DNA of 64,000 nucleotides, from positions 1 to 64,000 of the forward strand of contig CAKUAQ010000002.1 of NCBI GenBank assembly GCA_934636435.1, read 5' to 3'. Below are positions 18,085 through 26,811 of the stretch, piece after piece (within the stretch, counting starts at the first letter, position 1; the number at the start of each line of letters is the position of its first letter). The position numbers and the translations under genes are program-made. The notes beneath the pieces are model-generated. The model was not told the origin of the DNA, ran no database searches, and saw nothing but the letters and a program-made list of their open reading frames with translations. The stretch comes from an uncultured Eubacteriales bacterium (GTDB lineage: Bacteria; Bacillota; Clostridia; Oscillospirales; Acutalibacteraceae).

Positions 18085-18951
18085 TCAAATGCCCCGGGCT
18101 ACGGAGATCAGCTCCAGCGGCGCATAGGCGGGCTGCAGCGCCCCGTTGACCGCCAGCGCCACCAGACGCGCCGCCCGGCCGATCACCAGGTCGATCTCCC
18201 GCGGTGTCACCATCATCGGGGGCGCATCCGGCGCGAGCTCCGTCTCCGGCCGGTAGGCCTGCACCAGCGTGGCGGCATCCACCACCGTAGGCACCCCCAT
18301 GCCGATGACCGGCACCCCCAGCGTTTCCCGGCTGAGGGGGCGGCGGTCGTTCCCCACCCCGGAGCCGGGCGCGATGCCGGTGTCGCACAGCTGCACCGTG
18401 CACCCCAGACGCTCCGGGCTGCGCGCCGCCAGCGCGTCAATGGCGATCACGGCGGCCGGTTCCACCTCCCGGCATACCCCCCGAACGATCTCCCCGGTTT
18501 CGGCGCCGGTCTGCCCCAGCACCCCCGGCGTCAGCACCGCCGCCGGCCGCAGATCCTCCAGCCCGGCGGCGCGGGCGAACTCCCCCCGGATATGCCGGGT
18601 GGCCAGGATCATGTCGGCGGCCGACGGCCCCAGAGTATCGGGGGTGACGGTGCGGTTGCCCAGCCCCACCACCAGCACCGTGCCCTCCGGCGGCAGCAGC
18701 CGGGTCAATTCCTCCTGCACGCAGGCCGCGTGGGCGGTCAGCTGCCGCTCATCGTCGGACAGCGCCGGCAGCTCCACGGTGACATACTGCCCCCGGGGCT
18801 TCCCCAGCCGCGCGGCCGCCTCGTCGGTGGAGACCTCCAGACGGTGGACGGTGAGCCGCCCGCAGCGATGGGCGGTGCGCGTGACCCCCCGCTCCGGGGT
18901 CAGCGCGGCGGCATCCGCCGCCTCTAACGCTAAGTCGGTGCGAAAATTCAT
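18085..18951 (-). CDS. gpr: GPR germination endopeptidase (spore protease)
   Basis: 288 residues of the A25 aspartic-type protease family that degrades small acid-soluble proteins when spores germinate. Seen: TDLALEA at the N-terminus with a short propeptide region, VVGLGNRTVTPDTLGP, LTPGVLGQTGAETGEI, VIAIDALAA and TGIAPGSGVGNDR, all family signatures. It is somewhat shorter than the 360-370 residues of Bacillus Gpr. I start at MNFRTDLA (18951); an ATG four codons upstream (MIRPMNF) is equally possible. Its head-to-head position with rpsT is shared with many Firmicutes. Presence of gpr implies a sporulating lineage. Confidence 0.92.
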   Translation of the reverse strand: MNFRTDLALEAADAAALTPERGVTRTAHRCGRLTVHRLEVSTDEAAARLGKPRGQYVTVELPALSDDERQLTAHAACVQEELTRLLPPEGTVLVVGLGNRTVTPDTLGPSAADMILATRHIRGEFARAAGLEDLRPAAVLTPGVLGQTGAETGEIVRGVCREVEPAAVIAIDALAARSPERLGCTVQLCDTGIAPGSGVGNDRRPLSRETLGVPVIGMGVPTVVDAATLVQAYRPETELAPDAPPMMVTPREIDLVIGRAARLVALAVNGALQPAYAPLELISVARGI

Positions 18952-19180
18952 CGGTCGAATCATCCTTTCCTTGTGAGGACACAGCTTGTGGGGATGCAGC
19001 CGCGCCGCAAGAGCCTTTCGGCGCCCGTCGGGGTTTCCGCAACCGCGAGACGGCACCGCGCGGCCGAGCCGCATATGCTTCCATTTTACCGGCGCGCCCG
19101 CTCATATTGCGGCTGCCCCTCTTAAAATGCCCGGTTTTCCGTGAAAAACCAGAAAAATTCGCAATTCCCGAAAATTTTAG

Positions 19181-19209
19181 TTGCATTTCCGGCGTAATCG
19201 TGGTATGAT
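19181..19209 (+). promoter_or_regulatory. promoter of rpsT
   Basis: TTGCAT (19181-19186) and TATGAT (19204-19209) are 17 bases apart, with TG before the -10, about 45 bases before the start codon. The 230 bases between this and gpr show no gene. Confidence 0.8.
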
Positions 19210-19255
19210 GACCTATGCGTGAGATGCTGCATATTTGATAACAGGAGGTGTCACC

Positions 19256-19507
19256 ATGCCGAACATTCAATCCGCAAAAAAGCGTGTGAAGGTCATTGCG
19301 GTCAAGACGGCTCGCAACAAGGCGAACCGCTCGGCTCTGAAGACGGAGATCAAAAAGGCGAATGCTGCCATTGCATCCGGAGAGAACAAGGAGGAGGCGC
19401 TGCGCGCCGCCACCAAGAAGATCGACCAGGCTGTGGCGAAGGGTCTGCTGCATAAGAACACGGCTGCCCGGAAGAAGTCCGCTCTCGCCAAAAAGGCGAA
19501 CGCCTGA
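19256..19507 (+). CDS. rpsT: 30S ribosomal protein S20
   Basis: 83 residues, Lys/Ala-rich helical protein starting MPNIQSAKKRVKV and ending in NTAARKKSALAKKANA, as for S20. AGGAGGTG precedes the ATG at 19256. It is monocistronic between its own promoter and terminator and divergent from gpr. Confidence 0.96.
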   Translation: MPNIQSAKKRVKVIAVKTARNKANRSALKTEIKKANAAIASGENKEEALRAATKKIDQAVAKGLLHKNTAARKKSALAKKANA

Positions 19508-19530
19508 GCAATCTCTTCACAAAGCGCAAC

Positions 19531-19568
19531 AGAGACTGCGGTGAAATCACCGCAGTCTCTGTTTCTTT
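19531..19568 (+). terminator. rpsT terminator
   Basis: AGAGACTGCGGTGA (19531-19544) pairs with TCACCGCAGTCTCT (19547-19560), followed by GTTTCTTT. Confidence 0.88.
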
Positions 19569-19854
19569 ATCGGCACATCTGCCGCCGTGCCCGGCGGGCG
19601 TTCCCTGCCGGTATGTTCGGCGTCATATCGGACGCCGTATATGGCAGGGGCTCTCTGCCGGACGCATCCTCTTTCGGCGCGGGAATCTGGCTGCCGCGGC
19701 CACCCCTCGACCGCCCGCTCTCCCCTTTTCGGCAAGGGCGGCGGCGATTCCGCGACGCACGACGACCTCTCCCCCGCCGCGTTTTTCCCCGTGTGTCTCC
19801 ACGCCTGGACAACACACTCCGCGGGTTTCCCGACAAAAAATTGGCGCAGAGGAC

Positions 19855-19882
19855 TTGACAAATGCGCAAAAAGGACTATAAT
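19855..19882 (+). promoter_or_regulatory. promoter upstream of ilvE
   Basis: Consensus TTGACA (19855-19860) and TATAAT (19877-19882) with a 16-base spacer. The roughly 290 bases from the rpsT terminator to here contain no gene I can support. Confidence 0.85.
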
Positions 19883-19898
19883 TACCCATTGTAAAGGC

Positions 19899-19947
19899 AA
19901 CGGTGTCTTTGAGTCCAAGGGCTCAAAGACACCGTTTTCTGTTTTTC
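19899..19947 (+). terminator. terminator/attenuator in the ilvE leader
   Basis: AACGGTGTCTTTGAG (19899-19913) pairs perfectly with CTCAAAGACACCGTT (19922-19936), followed by TTTCTGTTTTT. It begins about ten bases after the expected transcription start, too close to leave room for a T-box or a leader peptide. Confidence 0.75.
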
Positions 19948-19976
19948 ACCGATATTTGCGAAAGGGAGTCATCCAT

Positions 19977-20987
19977 ATGAAAGAGAAAACGGTCAGCGGA
20001 TTTGCTTATCATAGGCTGGGGAAACGCTATGTGGCGGAATACCGGGACGGCGCCTGGCAGCCCGGTCGCCTGACCCGCAAGGCCACCGTCACCCTCAATG
20101 AGTCCGCCTGCGTGCTGCAATATGCCCAGACCTGCTTCGAGGGACTGAAAGCCTACCGCACCCCCGACGGACAGGTGGTGTGCTTCCGCCCCGATCTGAA
20201 TGAGGCGCGGCTGCACGATTCCTGCATTCGGATGATGATCCCGCCGCTGCCCCAGGGTATGTTCGAGGAGGCGGTGCGGCAGGTGGTCAAGGCCAATAAA
20301 GCATGGATCCCCTCCGCCGAGAGCGGCGGCTCCCTATATCTGCGGCCCTATATTTTCGGCACCAACGCCGTCATAGGAGTGAAACCGGCCACGGAATTTG
20401 AATTCCGCCTGTTTGCCACCCCGGTGGGCGCGTATTTTAAGGGCGGTGCCCGCCCGCTGAAGCTGCGCATCTGTGACTATGACCGGGCCGCCCCCCATGG
20501 CACCGGGCATATCAAGGCGGGGCTGAACTACGCCATGAGCCTGTACGCTATCGCCGATGCCCATGAGCAGGGCTACGACGAGAACCTGTATCTGGACAGC
20601 GCCACCCGCACCTATGTGGAGGAGACCGGCGGCGCCAATGTGATCTTTATTACCAAAGAGGGCGGGCTGGTCACTCCCAAGTCCCCCACCATTCTCCCCT
20701 CCATCACCCGGCGGTCGTTGCTGTATGTGGCGGAGCATTATCTGAATATCCCCGCCGAGGAGCGTCCGGTACGGGCGGATGAGCTGGGCGATTTTGCGGA
20801 ATGCGGTCTGTGCGGCACGGCGGCGGTGATCTCCCCGGTGGGCTCCATCGTGGATCACGACAAGGAATACCACTTCGGCGCGGCCGACCCCCACCGGTCG
20901 GTGATCCAACAGCTGTATGAAACGCTCATTGCCATCCAGCACGGCCAGCAGGACGCCCCCGAGGGGTGGATCATGCACATTCGGTGA
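19977..20987 (+). CDS. ilvE: branched-chain amino acid aminotransferase
   Basis: 336 residues, fold-type IV PLP enzyme that transaminates 2-oxo acids of Leu, Ile and Val with glutamate. Seen: QTCFEGLKAYR near residue 50, PLP lysine at K180 in GTGHIKAGLNYA, and EETGGANVIFI with CGTAAVISPVGSI near the C-terminus, as in class II BCAT. AAAGGGAG precedes the ATG. Ten bases separate it from the panE-like gene, so both share the promoter at 19855. Transcription must pass the strong leader hairpin. Confidence 0.93.
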   Translation: MKEKTVSGFAYHRLGKRYVAEYRDGAWQPGRLTRKATVTLNESACVLQYAQTCFEGLKAYRTPDGQVVCFRPDLNEARLHDSCIRMMIPPLPQGMFEEAVRQVVKANKAWIPSAESGGSLYLRPYIFGTNAVIGVKPATEFEFRLFATPVGAYFKGGARPLKLRICDYDRAAPHGTGHIKAGLNYAMSLYAIADAHEQGYDENLYLDSATRTYVEETGGANVIFITKEGGLVTPKSPTILPSITRRSLLYVAEHYLNIPAEERPVRADELGDFAECGLCGTAAVISPVGSIVDHDKEYHFGAADPHRSVIQQLYETLIAIQHGQQDAPEGWIMHIR

Positions 20988-20997
20988 GGTGAAAACG

Positions 20998-21918
20998 ATG
21001 GATATCGGCATTATCGGCGCCGGCGCCATGGGGTGTCTGTACGCCTGCCTGCTGAGCGGGCAGCATCGAGTGACCCTGTACGACATTAGCCCGGCGGTGG
21101 TGGATACCATCAACCGGCAGGGCATCACCCTATGGGAGCCGGACGGCACCCGGTCGGTCTATCGGGTGCCGGCGCAATTCAGCGGACAGGGGGTGGCCGC
21201 TCCGGAGCTGCTGATCCTGTTTGTAAAGGACCTATACAGCGAATCGGCGCTGGAAACCAACCGGGCGCTCATCGGCCCCCACACCCGGGTGCTGTCCCTG
21301 CAAAACGGCATGGGCAATGAGGAAATTCTGCGGCAATTCGTCCCCGGCGCACACATTCTTTTGGGCACCACCAAGCACAATTGCGTAGCAAAGGAGCCGG
21401 GAGTCATTTATCATTCCGGGGTGGGCATCACTCTTATCGGCTCCCCCGACGGACGCGAAGAAACGGCCGCCCCGGTGGCGGAGGCATTCACGTCGGCCGG
21501 GATCGAGACGGCCTATTGCCAAGGTGTGCGGCATCTGCTGTGGGAGAAGCTGTTTGTCAACATGACCATCAACCCGGTGACGGCGCTGCTGGATTGCCCC
21601 ATCGGCGTGATCGCCGAAAATCCGGAAGCCCGGGCGCTGGCAACCACCCTCATCGACGAGGCGGTGGCGGTGGCCGCTGCCGACGGCGAGACCTTTGACG
21701 GGGACGCTGTTAAGGAGAATCTGTGGCATACGGCCGCGGCCCTCTCTACCGGCCGCGCCTCCATGTGCCAGGATCTGGAGCACGGACGACGCACCGAGAT
21801 TGACTTCATCAACGGAGCGGTGGTGCGGCTGGGAGAGCGCTACGGCATCCCTACCCCCACCCACCGGACGCTGGTGGAGCTGATTCATGTCCGGGAATCG
21901 GTCGGCTTGTCTCAATAG
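20998..21918 (+). CDS. panE: 2-dehydropantoate 2-reductase (ketopantoate reductase)
   Basis: 306 residues. The N-terminal Rossmann motif is IGIIGAGAMGCLYACLLSG (residues about 3-21), followed by LSLQNGMGNEE with the NADPH/substrate Asn. The helical C-terminal domain has WEKLFVNMTINPVTALLDCPIG with the catalytic Lys and DLEHGRRTEIDFINGAVV. This is the pattern of ApbA/PanE reductases; related enzymes reduce other 2-oxo acids, so pantothenate synthesis is probable, not certain. It follows ilvE closely. Its 3' end abuts the mobile-element remnant. Confidence 0.86.
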   Translation: MDIGIIGAGAMGCLYACLLSGQHRVTLYDISPAVVDTINRQGITLWEPDGTRSVYRVPAQFSGQGVAAPELLILFVKDLYSESALETNRALIGPHTRVLSLQNGMGNEEILRQFVPGAHILLGTTKHNCVAKEPGVIYHSGVGITLIGSPDGREETAAPVAEAFTSAGIETAYCQGVRHLLWEKLFVNMTINPVTALLDCPIGVIAENPEARALATTLIDEAVAVAAADGETFDGDAVKENLWHTAAALSTGRASMCQDLEHGRRTEIDFINGAVVRLGERYGIPTPTHRTLVELIHVRESVGLSQ

Positions 21919-21957
21919 AGCGTTGGCACCCCCCGGTTCCCCGCCATACCGGTGACA

Positions 21958-22324
21958 ACGCCGTCTCCTGCTTGACCCGCTTTTTCTCCCGTTCCAGCAC
22001 ATCCTTGAGCGGCTGGGCAGCCTCCAGCCGGAGCAGCTTTTTGTCGTAGATGCCGATGCGGTTCTCCGTCTTGATCTTTTCATCCTTCAGCGCCCGGAGT
22101 CTTACCGGGTCTCGCGGCGCATCCCCGAAAGTCAGCGCACGGATTTCCCCATTCACTTCCTTGAGGTGGGCTTGCAGCCCGTCCAGCAGCTCGACATTCT
22201 CCCTGTACTGTCCGAGCAGCTTTGCCTCATACTGCCCCATGGGGGTGGAGGTGTCGATGGTGGTCTCCAGCGCCTCGGACAGCAGCTCCCGGTTGGATTT
22301 GTTGCGGGTGGAGGGCTTGACATC
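21958..22324 (-). pseudogene. polyvalent-protein remnant, 3' fragment
   Basis: An open frame without its own start encodes DVKPSTRNKSNRELLSEALE, then a helical, charged region through GQYRENVELLDGLQ, IRALTFGDAPRDP and RIGIYDKKLLRLEAAQPLKDVLEREKK. These segments resemble the linker region of large 'polyvalent' proteins of clostridial phages and integrative elements. Coding character ends near 21958, at the panE side, where the frame runs on antisense to panE. It lies in the same frame as the segment at 22325-22654 and is parted from it only by a TAG codon. Product function: none expected. Confidence 0.6.
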
Positions 22325-22654
22325 CTACGGATCGTGTGCTACACTATTATTCGAAGTCTGACCACCTCGCACTTCGGGTGTATAAGCTGGGGCATTTTGC
22401 ATCAGCACAGGTTCGGCAGACTTCCTTTTTTTATAGTCTGCACGCTCCAAGAACATTGTCTGCATCGAGAGCCTTGTCCGCTTTTTGGACGGTATCTCAA
22501 AGCTGACGAATGTACCGTCTTCATGCAGCAGGGCTTTGCTTATCGGTTTAAGATGTAAATCTTTATCTTTGCTCTTGACAGTCGAGAAAAGATCTGATAT
22601 AGTGCGTATGTCAGCGGTTGCTTGTGACGAGGCTAGGGGCTTGCTCCTGAACCT
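22325..22654 (-). pseudogene. polyvalent-protein remnant, middle fragment
   Basis: An AT-richer open stretch, ending in TAG (22325-22327), encodes ADIRTISDLFSTVKSKDK, then LKPISKALLHEDGTFVSFE and KKRTRLSMQTMFLERADYKK. The arrangement continues the protein encoded at 22662-23747 but in another frame, so at least one frameshift lies near 22655. 'SDLF..VK..DK' followed by 'HEDGT' recalls the junctions between modules in polyvalent proteins. No start codon or ribosome binding site is evident. Confidence 0.55.
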
Positions 22655-22661
22655 TTAGCAC

Positions 22662-23747
22662 TCAGCCGCTGATTTCTATGTTTTGCAGTTGATATGCACA
22701 ACGGATGGTGCCGTCGCTGCCTACATCGTTCAATTCCTCCACATACAATTTCAGCAGTTCTTTTCCGTTTCCGATATCAGCTACGGCATACAGACTGTGC
22801 ATCCATGCGGAATTGGCGGATTTCTCTTTTCCACTTGGGATCGCAACTGTGTCCAGCAATACAGCGTTTTGCACGATACTGTTGATATACGGGAGATACG
22901 CTCTTGCAGTGGATACTGCATTGCTATTGTGGTTTGTTTCGCTGAATACTCGCCCGGACACTTGAATATCCCATTGGGTATCCTTATTGCGCACAATTCC
23001 CCGTTCTTGCCCGATGGTATCGGCTACAATTATCGGAGCAGTATCCTGCGCCCGCCAATCGCCGAACCACGCTCGGAAAAACGGCGATTTCGTCCCCAGC
23101 TCCCGATATAATTTCCGTGCCCATTTCTCCGCCTTTTGGATTTCCTCGCTGGTGAATTCGTTGACGCTCTTGCGCCCGATGCTGCGCAGCTGCTCCACGT
23201 CCTGCGGCTCGATGCCCTCCGCAGACCGCTTTTGGAATTTCACCTCGCCGGTTTGCTGCCCCTCCGCCGCTTGGCTGTGTGCCTGTGCCGCATCCACGGC
23301 GGCATCCTCAAACAGAGCGCTCATCTGCTCCATCACGTCGGTCATGCTGCGCAGAGCCTTGGCTTCGTCCGAGTTGGGGTCGATGCCCGCATATTCCTTG
23401 CGCAGCTTGGCGAGGATGTTGTGGATAAACTCCTTGATCTTCTCGAACAGCCCCTTGTCCTGCTGCCGCAGCTGTACCAGCTTTTCCACGGCGTTGCTGT
23501 CCAGCAGCATGGTTTGACAGGCGTCCGCCACCATTTCCTCATAGGCGACCGCCTCGTCGGTGGTGTTCAGCTTCGCCATCTGCGCCTCCAGCATCTCCTG
23601 TGTGCTGATGCCGTGCTTGCCGTACTGCTCGACGAGGAAATCTCCGAACACCTTGAATTTCTCCGGAGACCATTTCTTGATGAAGTGGGTCATCTCATGT
23701 CCGAGGGTATAGGCAATCGTCCCCTCATGGTTGTCTCCGGCGGCAGC
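22662..23747 (-). pseudogene. polyvalent-protein remnant with metallopeptidase motif
   Basis: The frame is open from just after a TAG (23748-23750). It begins GDNHEGTIAYTLGHEMTHFI: HEMTH is a zinc-peptidase HExxH motif, and it lies before the only ATG that would give a long protein (23693), so the natural gene has lost its 5' part. The rest has QYGKHGISTQEMLEAQ, a helical acidic region, and SPFFRAWFGDWRAQDTAP with an LPD-type C-terminal module. Such combinations are typical of large polyvalent proteins carried by phages and integrative elements of gut Firmicutes. It sits between panE and the rplQ terminator. Confidence 0.65.
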
Positions 23748-23828
23748 CTATCCCGCAAACCCGACCGACATCCCCCCGCCGTCACCGCAAAACCCGAATC
23801 ACCCCCCGGCGCAGCCGCATCCTTCACA

Positions 23829-23873
23829 GGCAAAAAGCAGGGGCGTCCCGATTTTTCGGGACGCCCCTGCTTT
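23829..23873 (-). terminator. terminator of the ribosomal protein cluster
   Basis: On the minus strand, GAAAGCAGGGGCGTCCCG-type stem: 23857-23873 pairs with 23834-23850 around a six-base loop and is followed by TTTTT. It ends the rpsJ-rplQ cluster 30 bases after rplQ. Confidence 0.92.
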
Positions 23874-23901
23874 CTATCGATCCTTTGCGTCTGAGCCGCG
23901 C

Positions 23902-24243
23902 TTATTTCAGCTCAATGATGGCCATCTCGGCCGCGTCGCCGCGACGAGCGCCGGTCTTGATGATGCGGGTATAACCGCCATTGCAATCCGCATACTTGGG
24001 AGCAATCTCATCAAACAGCTTCTTCGCAACCGCTTCGTCGGTAACGAACGCAAACACCTGACGCTTATTGGCCAGGGTCGGCTCCTTGGCGATGGTAATC
24101 ATCTTCTCCGTCAGAGACCGCACCTCTTTAGCACGGGTCACGGTGGTCTCGATCCGGCCGTTCTTCAGCAGGAAAGTGACCATAGCACGCAGCATAGCCA
24201 TACGCGAGGCAGTCGGTCTGCCTAACTTTCTGGTACCGGGCAT
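23902..24243 (-). CDS. rplQ: 50S ribosomal protein L17
   Basis: 113 residues starting MPGTRKLGRPTASRMAMLRAMVTFLL, the conserved L17 N-terminus (residues 1-26), and ending AAEMAIIELK. AAAGGAG is eight bases before the ATG at 24243; a GTG three codons earlier overlaps it and is rejected. Last gene of the cluster, downstream of rpoA as in most bacteria. Confidence 0.96.
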   Translation of the reverse strand: MPGTRKLGRPTASRMAMLRAMVTFLLKNGRIETTVTRAKEVRSLTEKMITIAKEPTLANKRQVFAFVTDEAVAKKLFDEIAPKYADCNGGYTRIIKTGARRGDAAEMAIIELK

Positions 24244-24267
24244 ATCATTCACTCCTTTAATTCGGGA

Positions 24268-25221
24268 TTATTCTTCTTCGTCCCGCAGGGAAAGACCCAG
24301 GGACTGCAGCTTGTTGATAACTTCCTCCAGAGACTTGCGTCCCAGGTTCCGTACCTTCATCATATCGTCCTCAGACTTGCTGATAAGGTCCTCCACGGTG
24401 TTGATGCCCGCCCGTTTCAGGCAGTTGAACGACCGCACCGAGAAATCCAGCTCCTCGATGGTCATGCTCAGCACAGTAGACTTCTTCTTGTCGTCCTTCA
24501 CCACCATGATGGAATCGCCGGCATAGGTGTCGCCGGACAAATCCACAAACAGGTTGAGATGCTCGGTCAGCACCTTGGCGCCGAAGGAAACCGCCTCTTT
24601 GGCGCTGATCACTCCGTTGGTCCACACCTCCAGCGTCAGCTTATCGTAGTCGGTGATCTGACCCACACGGGTGTTCTCCACGGTGTAGTTGACCTTCACC
24701 ACCGGGGAGTAGATGGAATCCACCGGGATCACGCCGATGGCCGGATTCATGAGCTGCTTGTTCCGGTCCGCCGGCACATAGCCGCGGCCCTTATCCAGCG
24801 TCAGCTCCATGAACAGACGAGCCCCCTCGCCCAGAGTGGCGATGTGCATATTCGGCTCCAGAATCTCCACCTCGCTGTCACACTTGATGGAGCCGGCCGT
24901 CACATCGCAGGGTCCCTCTGCCTCGATATACGCCACCTTGGGGCCTTCGCCGTTGATCTTGGCGATCAGTCCCTTAATGTTCAGCACGATCTCGGTCACG
25001 TCTTCCTTAACGCCCTCGATGGTGGAAAACTCGTGGAGGATGCCGTCAATCTTAATGGAAGTCACCGCGACGCCCGGCAGGGAGGACAGCAGCACACGAC
25101 GCAGGCTGTTGCCGATGGTCGTGCCGTAGCCACGCTCCAGCGGCTCCACGACAAACTTGCCGTAGGTGCCGTCTTCCGTCAGATCCAGCACTTCGATCCG
25201 GGGTTTTTCGATTTCGATCAT
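24268..25221 (-). CDS. rpoA: RNA polymerase alpha subunit
   Basis: 317 residues. The N-terminal assembly domain has GYGTTIGNSLRRVLLSSLPG (about 30-49), and the C-terminal domain, which contacts UP elements and activators, has SFNCLKRAGINTVEDLI and VRNLGRKSLEEV. Length is normal. Flanked by rpsD and rplQ in the alpha operon order. Confidence 0.97.
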   Translation of the reverse strand: MIEIEKPRIEVLDLTEDGTYGKFVVEPLERGYGTTIGNSLRRVLLSSLPGVAVTSIKIDGILHEFSTIEGVKEDVTEIVLNIKGLIAKINGEGPKVAYIEAEGPCDVTAGSIKCDSEVEILEPNMHIATLGEGARLFMELTLDKGRGYVPADRNKQLMNPAIGVIPVDSIYSPVVKVNYTVENTRVGQITDYDKLTLEVWTNGVISAKEAVSFGAKVLTEHLNLFVDLSGDTYAGDSIMVVKDDKKKSTVLSMTIEELDFSVRSFNCLKRAGINTVEDLISKSEDDMMKVRNLGRKSLEEVINKLQSLGLSLRDEEE

Positions 25222-25303
25222 GCAAATACCCTCCTTTTTGATGGGTCACGCCGCCCGAAGGCGGGCGTGACGAAATGAATCTTCGGAAACGCGAAAGGGG
25301 GTT

Positions 25304-25933
25304 TTACTTGGAGTATAACTCGACGATGAGGGTCTCCTCGATGGGCAGATCAATATCCTCCCGGGTAGCCAGCGCTACGACCTTGGCTTCCATCTTTTCC
25401 TTATCCATCTCCAGCCACTTCGGCACCGGACGGGAGCCGTTGGCCTCGGCGATTGCTTTCATCTTATCCAGAGAGCGGCTGCCCTCGCGCTGAGCCACCA
25501 CCATGCCCGGCTTCACCAGGAAGGAGGGGATGTTGACGGTGCGACCGTTCACGGAGAAGTGCTTATGCCCCACCAGCTGCCGCGCCTCGGCACGGGAGGA
25601 TGCCAGACCCATGCGGAACACCACATTGTCCAGACGGCTCTCCAGCAGCGTCAGCAGGTTTTCACCGGCGGCGCCGGGCATTTTCTCCGCCATCTCGAAG
25701 TAGTGACGGAACTGGCTCTCCAGCACCCCGTAATACCGCTTGGCAAACTGCTTCGTGCGCAGCTGCTTGCCGTATTCCGATGCCTTCTTGTTCCGCGCCT
25801 GGCCGTGCTGGCCGGGGGCATAGGAACGGCGATCCAGGGCGCATTTGCCGGTATAGCAACGCTCACCCTTCAAAAACAGTTTCTGACCTTCACGGCGGCA
25901 GAGCTTGCACACCGCACCAGTATATCTTGCCAT
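25304..25933 (-). CDS. rpsD: 30S ribosomal protein S4 (zinc-binding type)
   Basis: 209 residues. The N-terminus has C-x-x-C at 9 and 12 (CKLC) and C-x-x-x-x-C further on (CYTGKC), so this is the zinc-ribbon C+ form. The S4 RNA-binding domain with ARQLVGHKHFSVNGRTVNIPS follows. In Firmicutes S4 often autoregulates its own gene; here it lies inside the alpha cluster between rpsK and rpoA. Confidence 0.97.
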   Translation of the reverse strand: MARYTGAVCKLCRREGQKLFLKGERCYTGKCALDRRSYAPGQHGQARNKKASEYGKQLRTKQFAKRYYGVLESQFRHYFEMAEKMPGAAGENLLTLLESRLDNVVFRMGLASSRAEARQLVGHKHFSVNGRTVNIPSFLVKPGMVVAQREGSRSLDKMKAIAEANGSRPVPKWLEMDKEKMEAKVVALATREDIDLPIEETLIVELYSK

Positions 25934-25954
25934 ATGCTTACACCTCCTGATTCG

Positions 25955-26362
25955 TCAGACGCGTCTTCTCTTGGGAGGACGGCATCCATTGTGGGGAACC
26001 GGAGTCACGTCTTTGATCATGGTGACATCCAGTCCGGCGGCCTGCAGGGCGCGGATGGCGGCTTCACGGCCGGCACCGGGACCCTTCACATATACCTCAA
26101 CGGTCTTCAGGCCGTGCTCCATAGCCGCCTTGGCAGCGGTCTCGGCAGCGGTCTGCGCAGCAAAGGGAGTGGATTTCCGGGAGCCCCGGAAGCCCAGCTC
26201 ACCGGCGCTGGCCCAGGACAGGGCATTGCCCTGCTGATCGGTGATGGTAACAATGGTGTTATTGAACGTGGACTGGATATGTGCGGCGCCCCGTTCGATG
26301 TTCTTGCGCTCTTTACGACGGCGAGTCGCGCCCTTGCGGGCAGTTGTCTTGGCAGCAGCCAT
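25955..26362 (-). CDS. rpsK: 30S ribosomal protein S11
   Basis: 135 residues. Basic N-terminal arm, then IQSTFNNTIVTITDQQGN and the C-terminal PVPHNGCRPPKRRRV, both S11 signatures. The ATG at 26362 (MAAAKTTARK) follows GGAGGG; upstream frame extension overlaps rpsM and is not used. Confidence 0.97.
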   Translation of the reverse strand: MAAAKTTARKGATRRRKERKNIERGAAHIQSTFNNTIVTITDQQGNALSWASAGELGFRGSRKSTPFAAQTAAETAAKAAMEHGLKTVEVYVKGPGAGREAAIRALQAAGLDVTMIKDVTPVPHNGCRPPKRRRV

Positions 26363-26378
26363 TCTATATCCCTCCTGC

Positions 26379-26747
26379 TTACTTCTTCTTGTTGGCGATA
26401 GTCTTCTTCGGGCCCTTGCGGGTACGGGCATTGGTCTTGGACCGCTGGCCGCGCACCGGCAGTCCCTTGCGATGACGCAGACCGCGGTAGCTGCCGATCT
26501 CGATCAGGCGCTTGATGTCAAACGCCGTCTTGCGGCGCAGATCGCCCTCCACCATATAGTGGTGGTCGATGTGCTCACGCAGTTTGGAAATCTCATCCTC
26601 GGTCAAGTCCCGCACGCGGGTGTCCGGGTTGATGCCGGTCGCCGCCAGAATGTCGTTGGAGGACTTGCGACCGATGCCGAAAATGTAGGTCAAGCCGATC
26701 TCTACCCGCTTGTCACGGGGCAGATCGACACCAGCAATACGTGCCAT
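26379..26747 (-). CDS. rpsM: 30S ribosomal protein S13
   Basis: 122 residues with MARIAGVDLPRDKRVEIGLTYIFGIG (residues 1-26; helix-two-turns-helix start), and the basic tail GQRSKTNARTRKGPKKTIANKKK. Located in the head of the 30S subunit, contacting P-site tRNA. Spacing 16 bases to rpsK. Confidence 0.97.
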   Translation of the reverse strand: MARIAGVDLPRDKRVEIGLTYIFGIGRKSSNDILAATGINPDTRVRDLTEDEISKLREHIDHHYMVEGDLRRKTAFDIKRLIEIGSYRGLRHRKGLPVRGQRSKTNARTRKGPKKTIANKKK

Positions 26748-26811
26748 AGTAGTAATCCTTCCTTTCAGTGGGCGGCGTGACGCCGCCGTTTGTGCAAACC
26801 CGGCCGGGAAC

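Noticed and set aside
17885..18127. Plus-strand 80-residue frame before gpr
   Set aside because: Spans the terminator hairpin at 17930-17953 and runs antisense into gpr; no start signals.
19561..19854. T-box leader upstream of ilvE
   Set aside because: The promoter at 19855 lies after this region and no T-box sequence or specifier stem is present.
22166..22558. Plus-strand 130-residue frame in the remnant region
   Set aside because: Antisense to two minus-strand segments with clear protein character.
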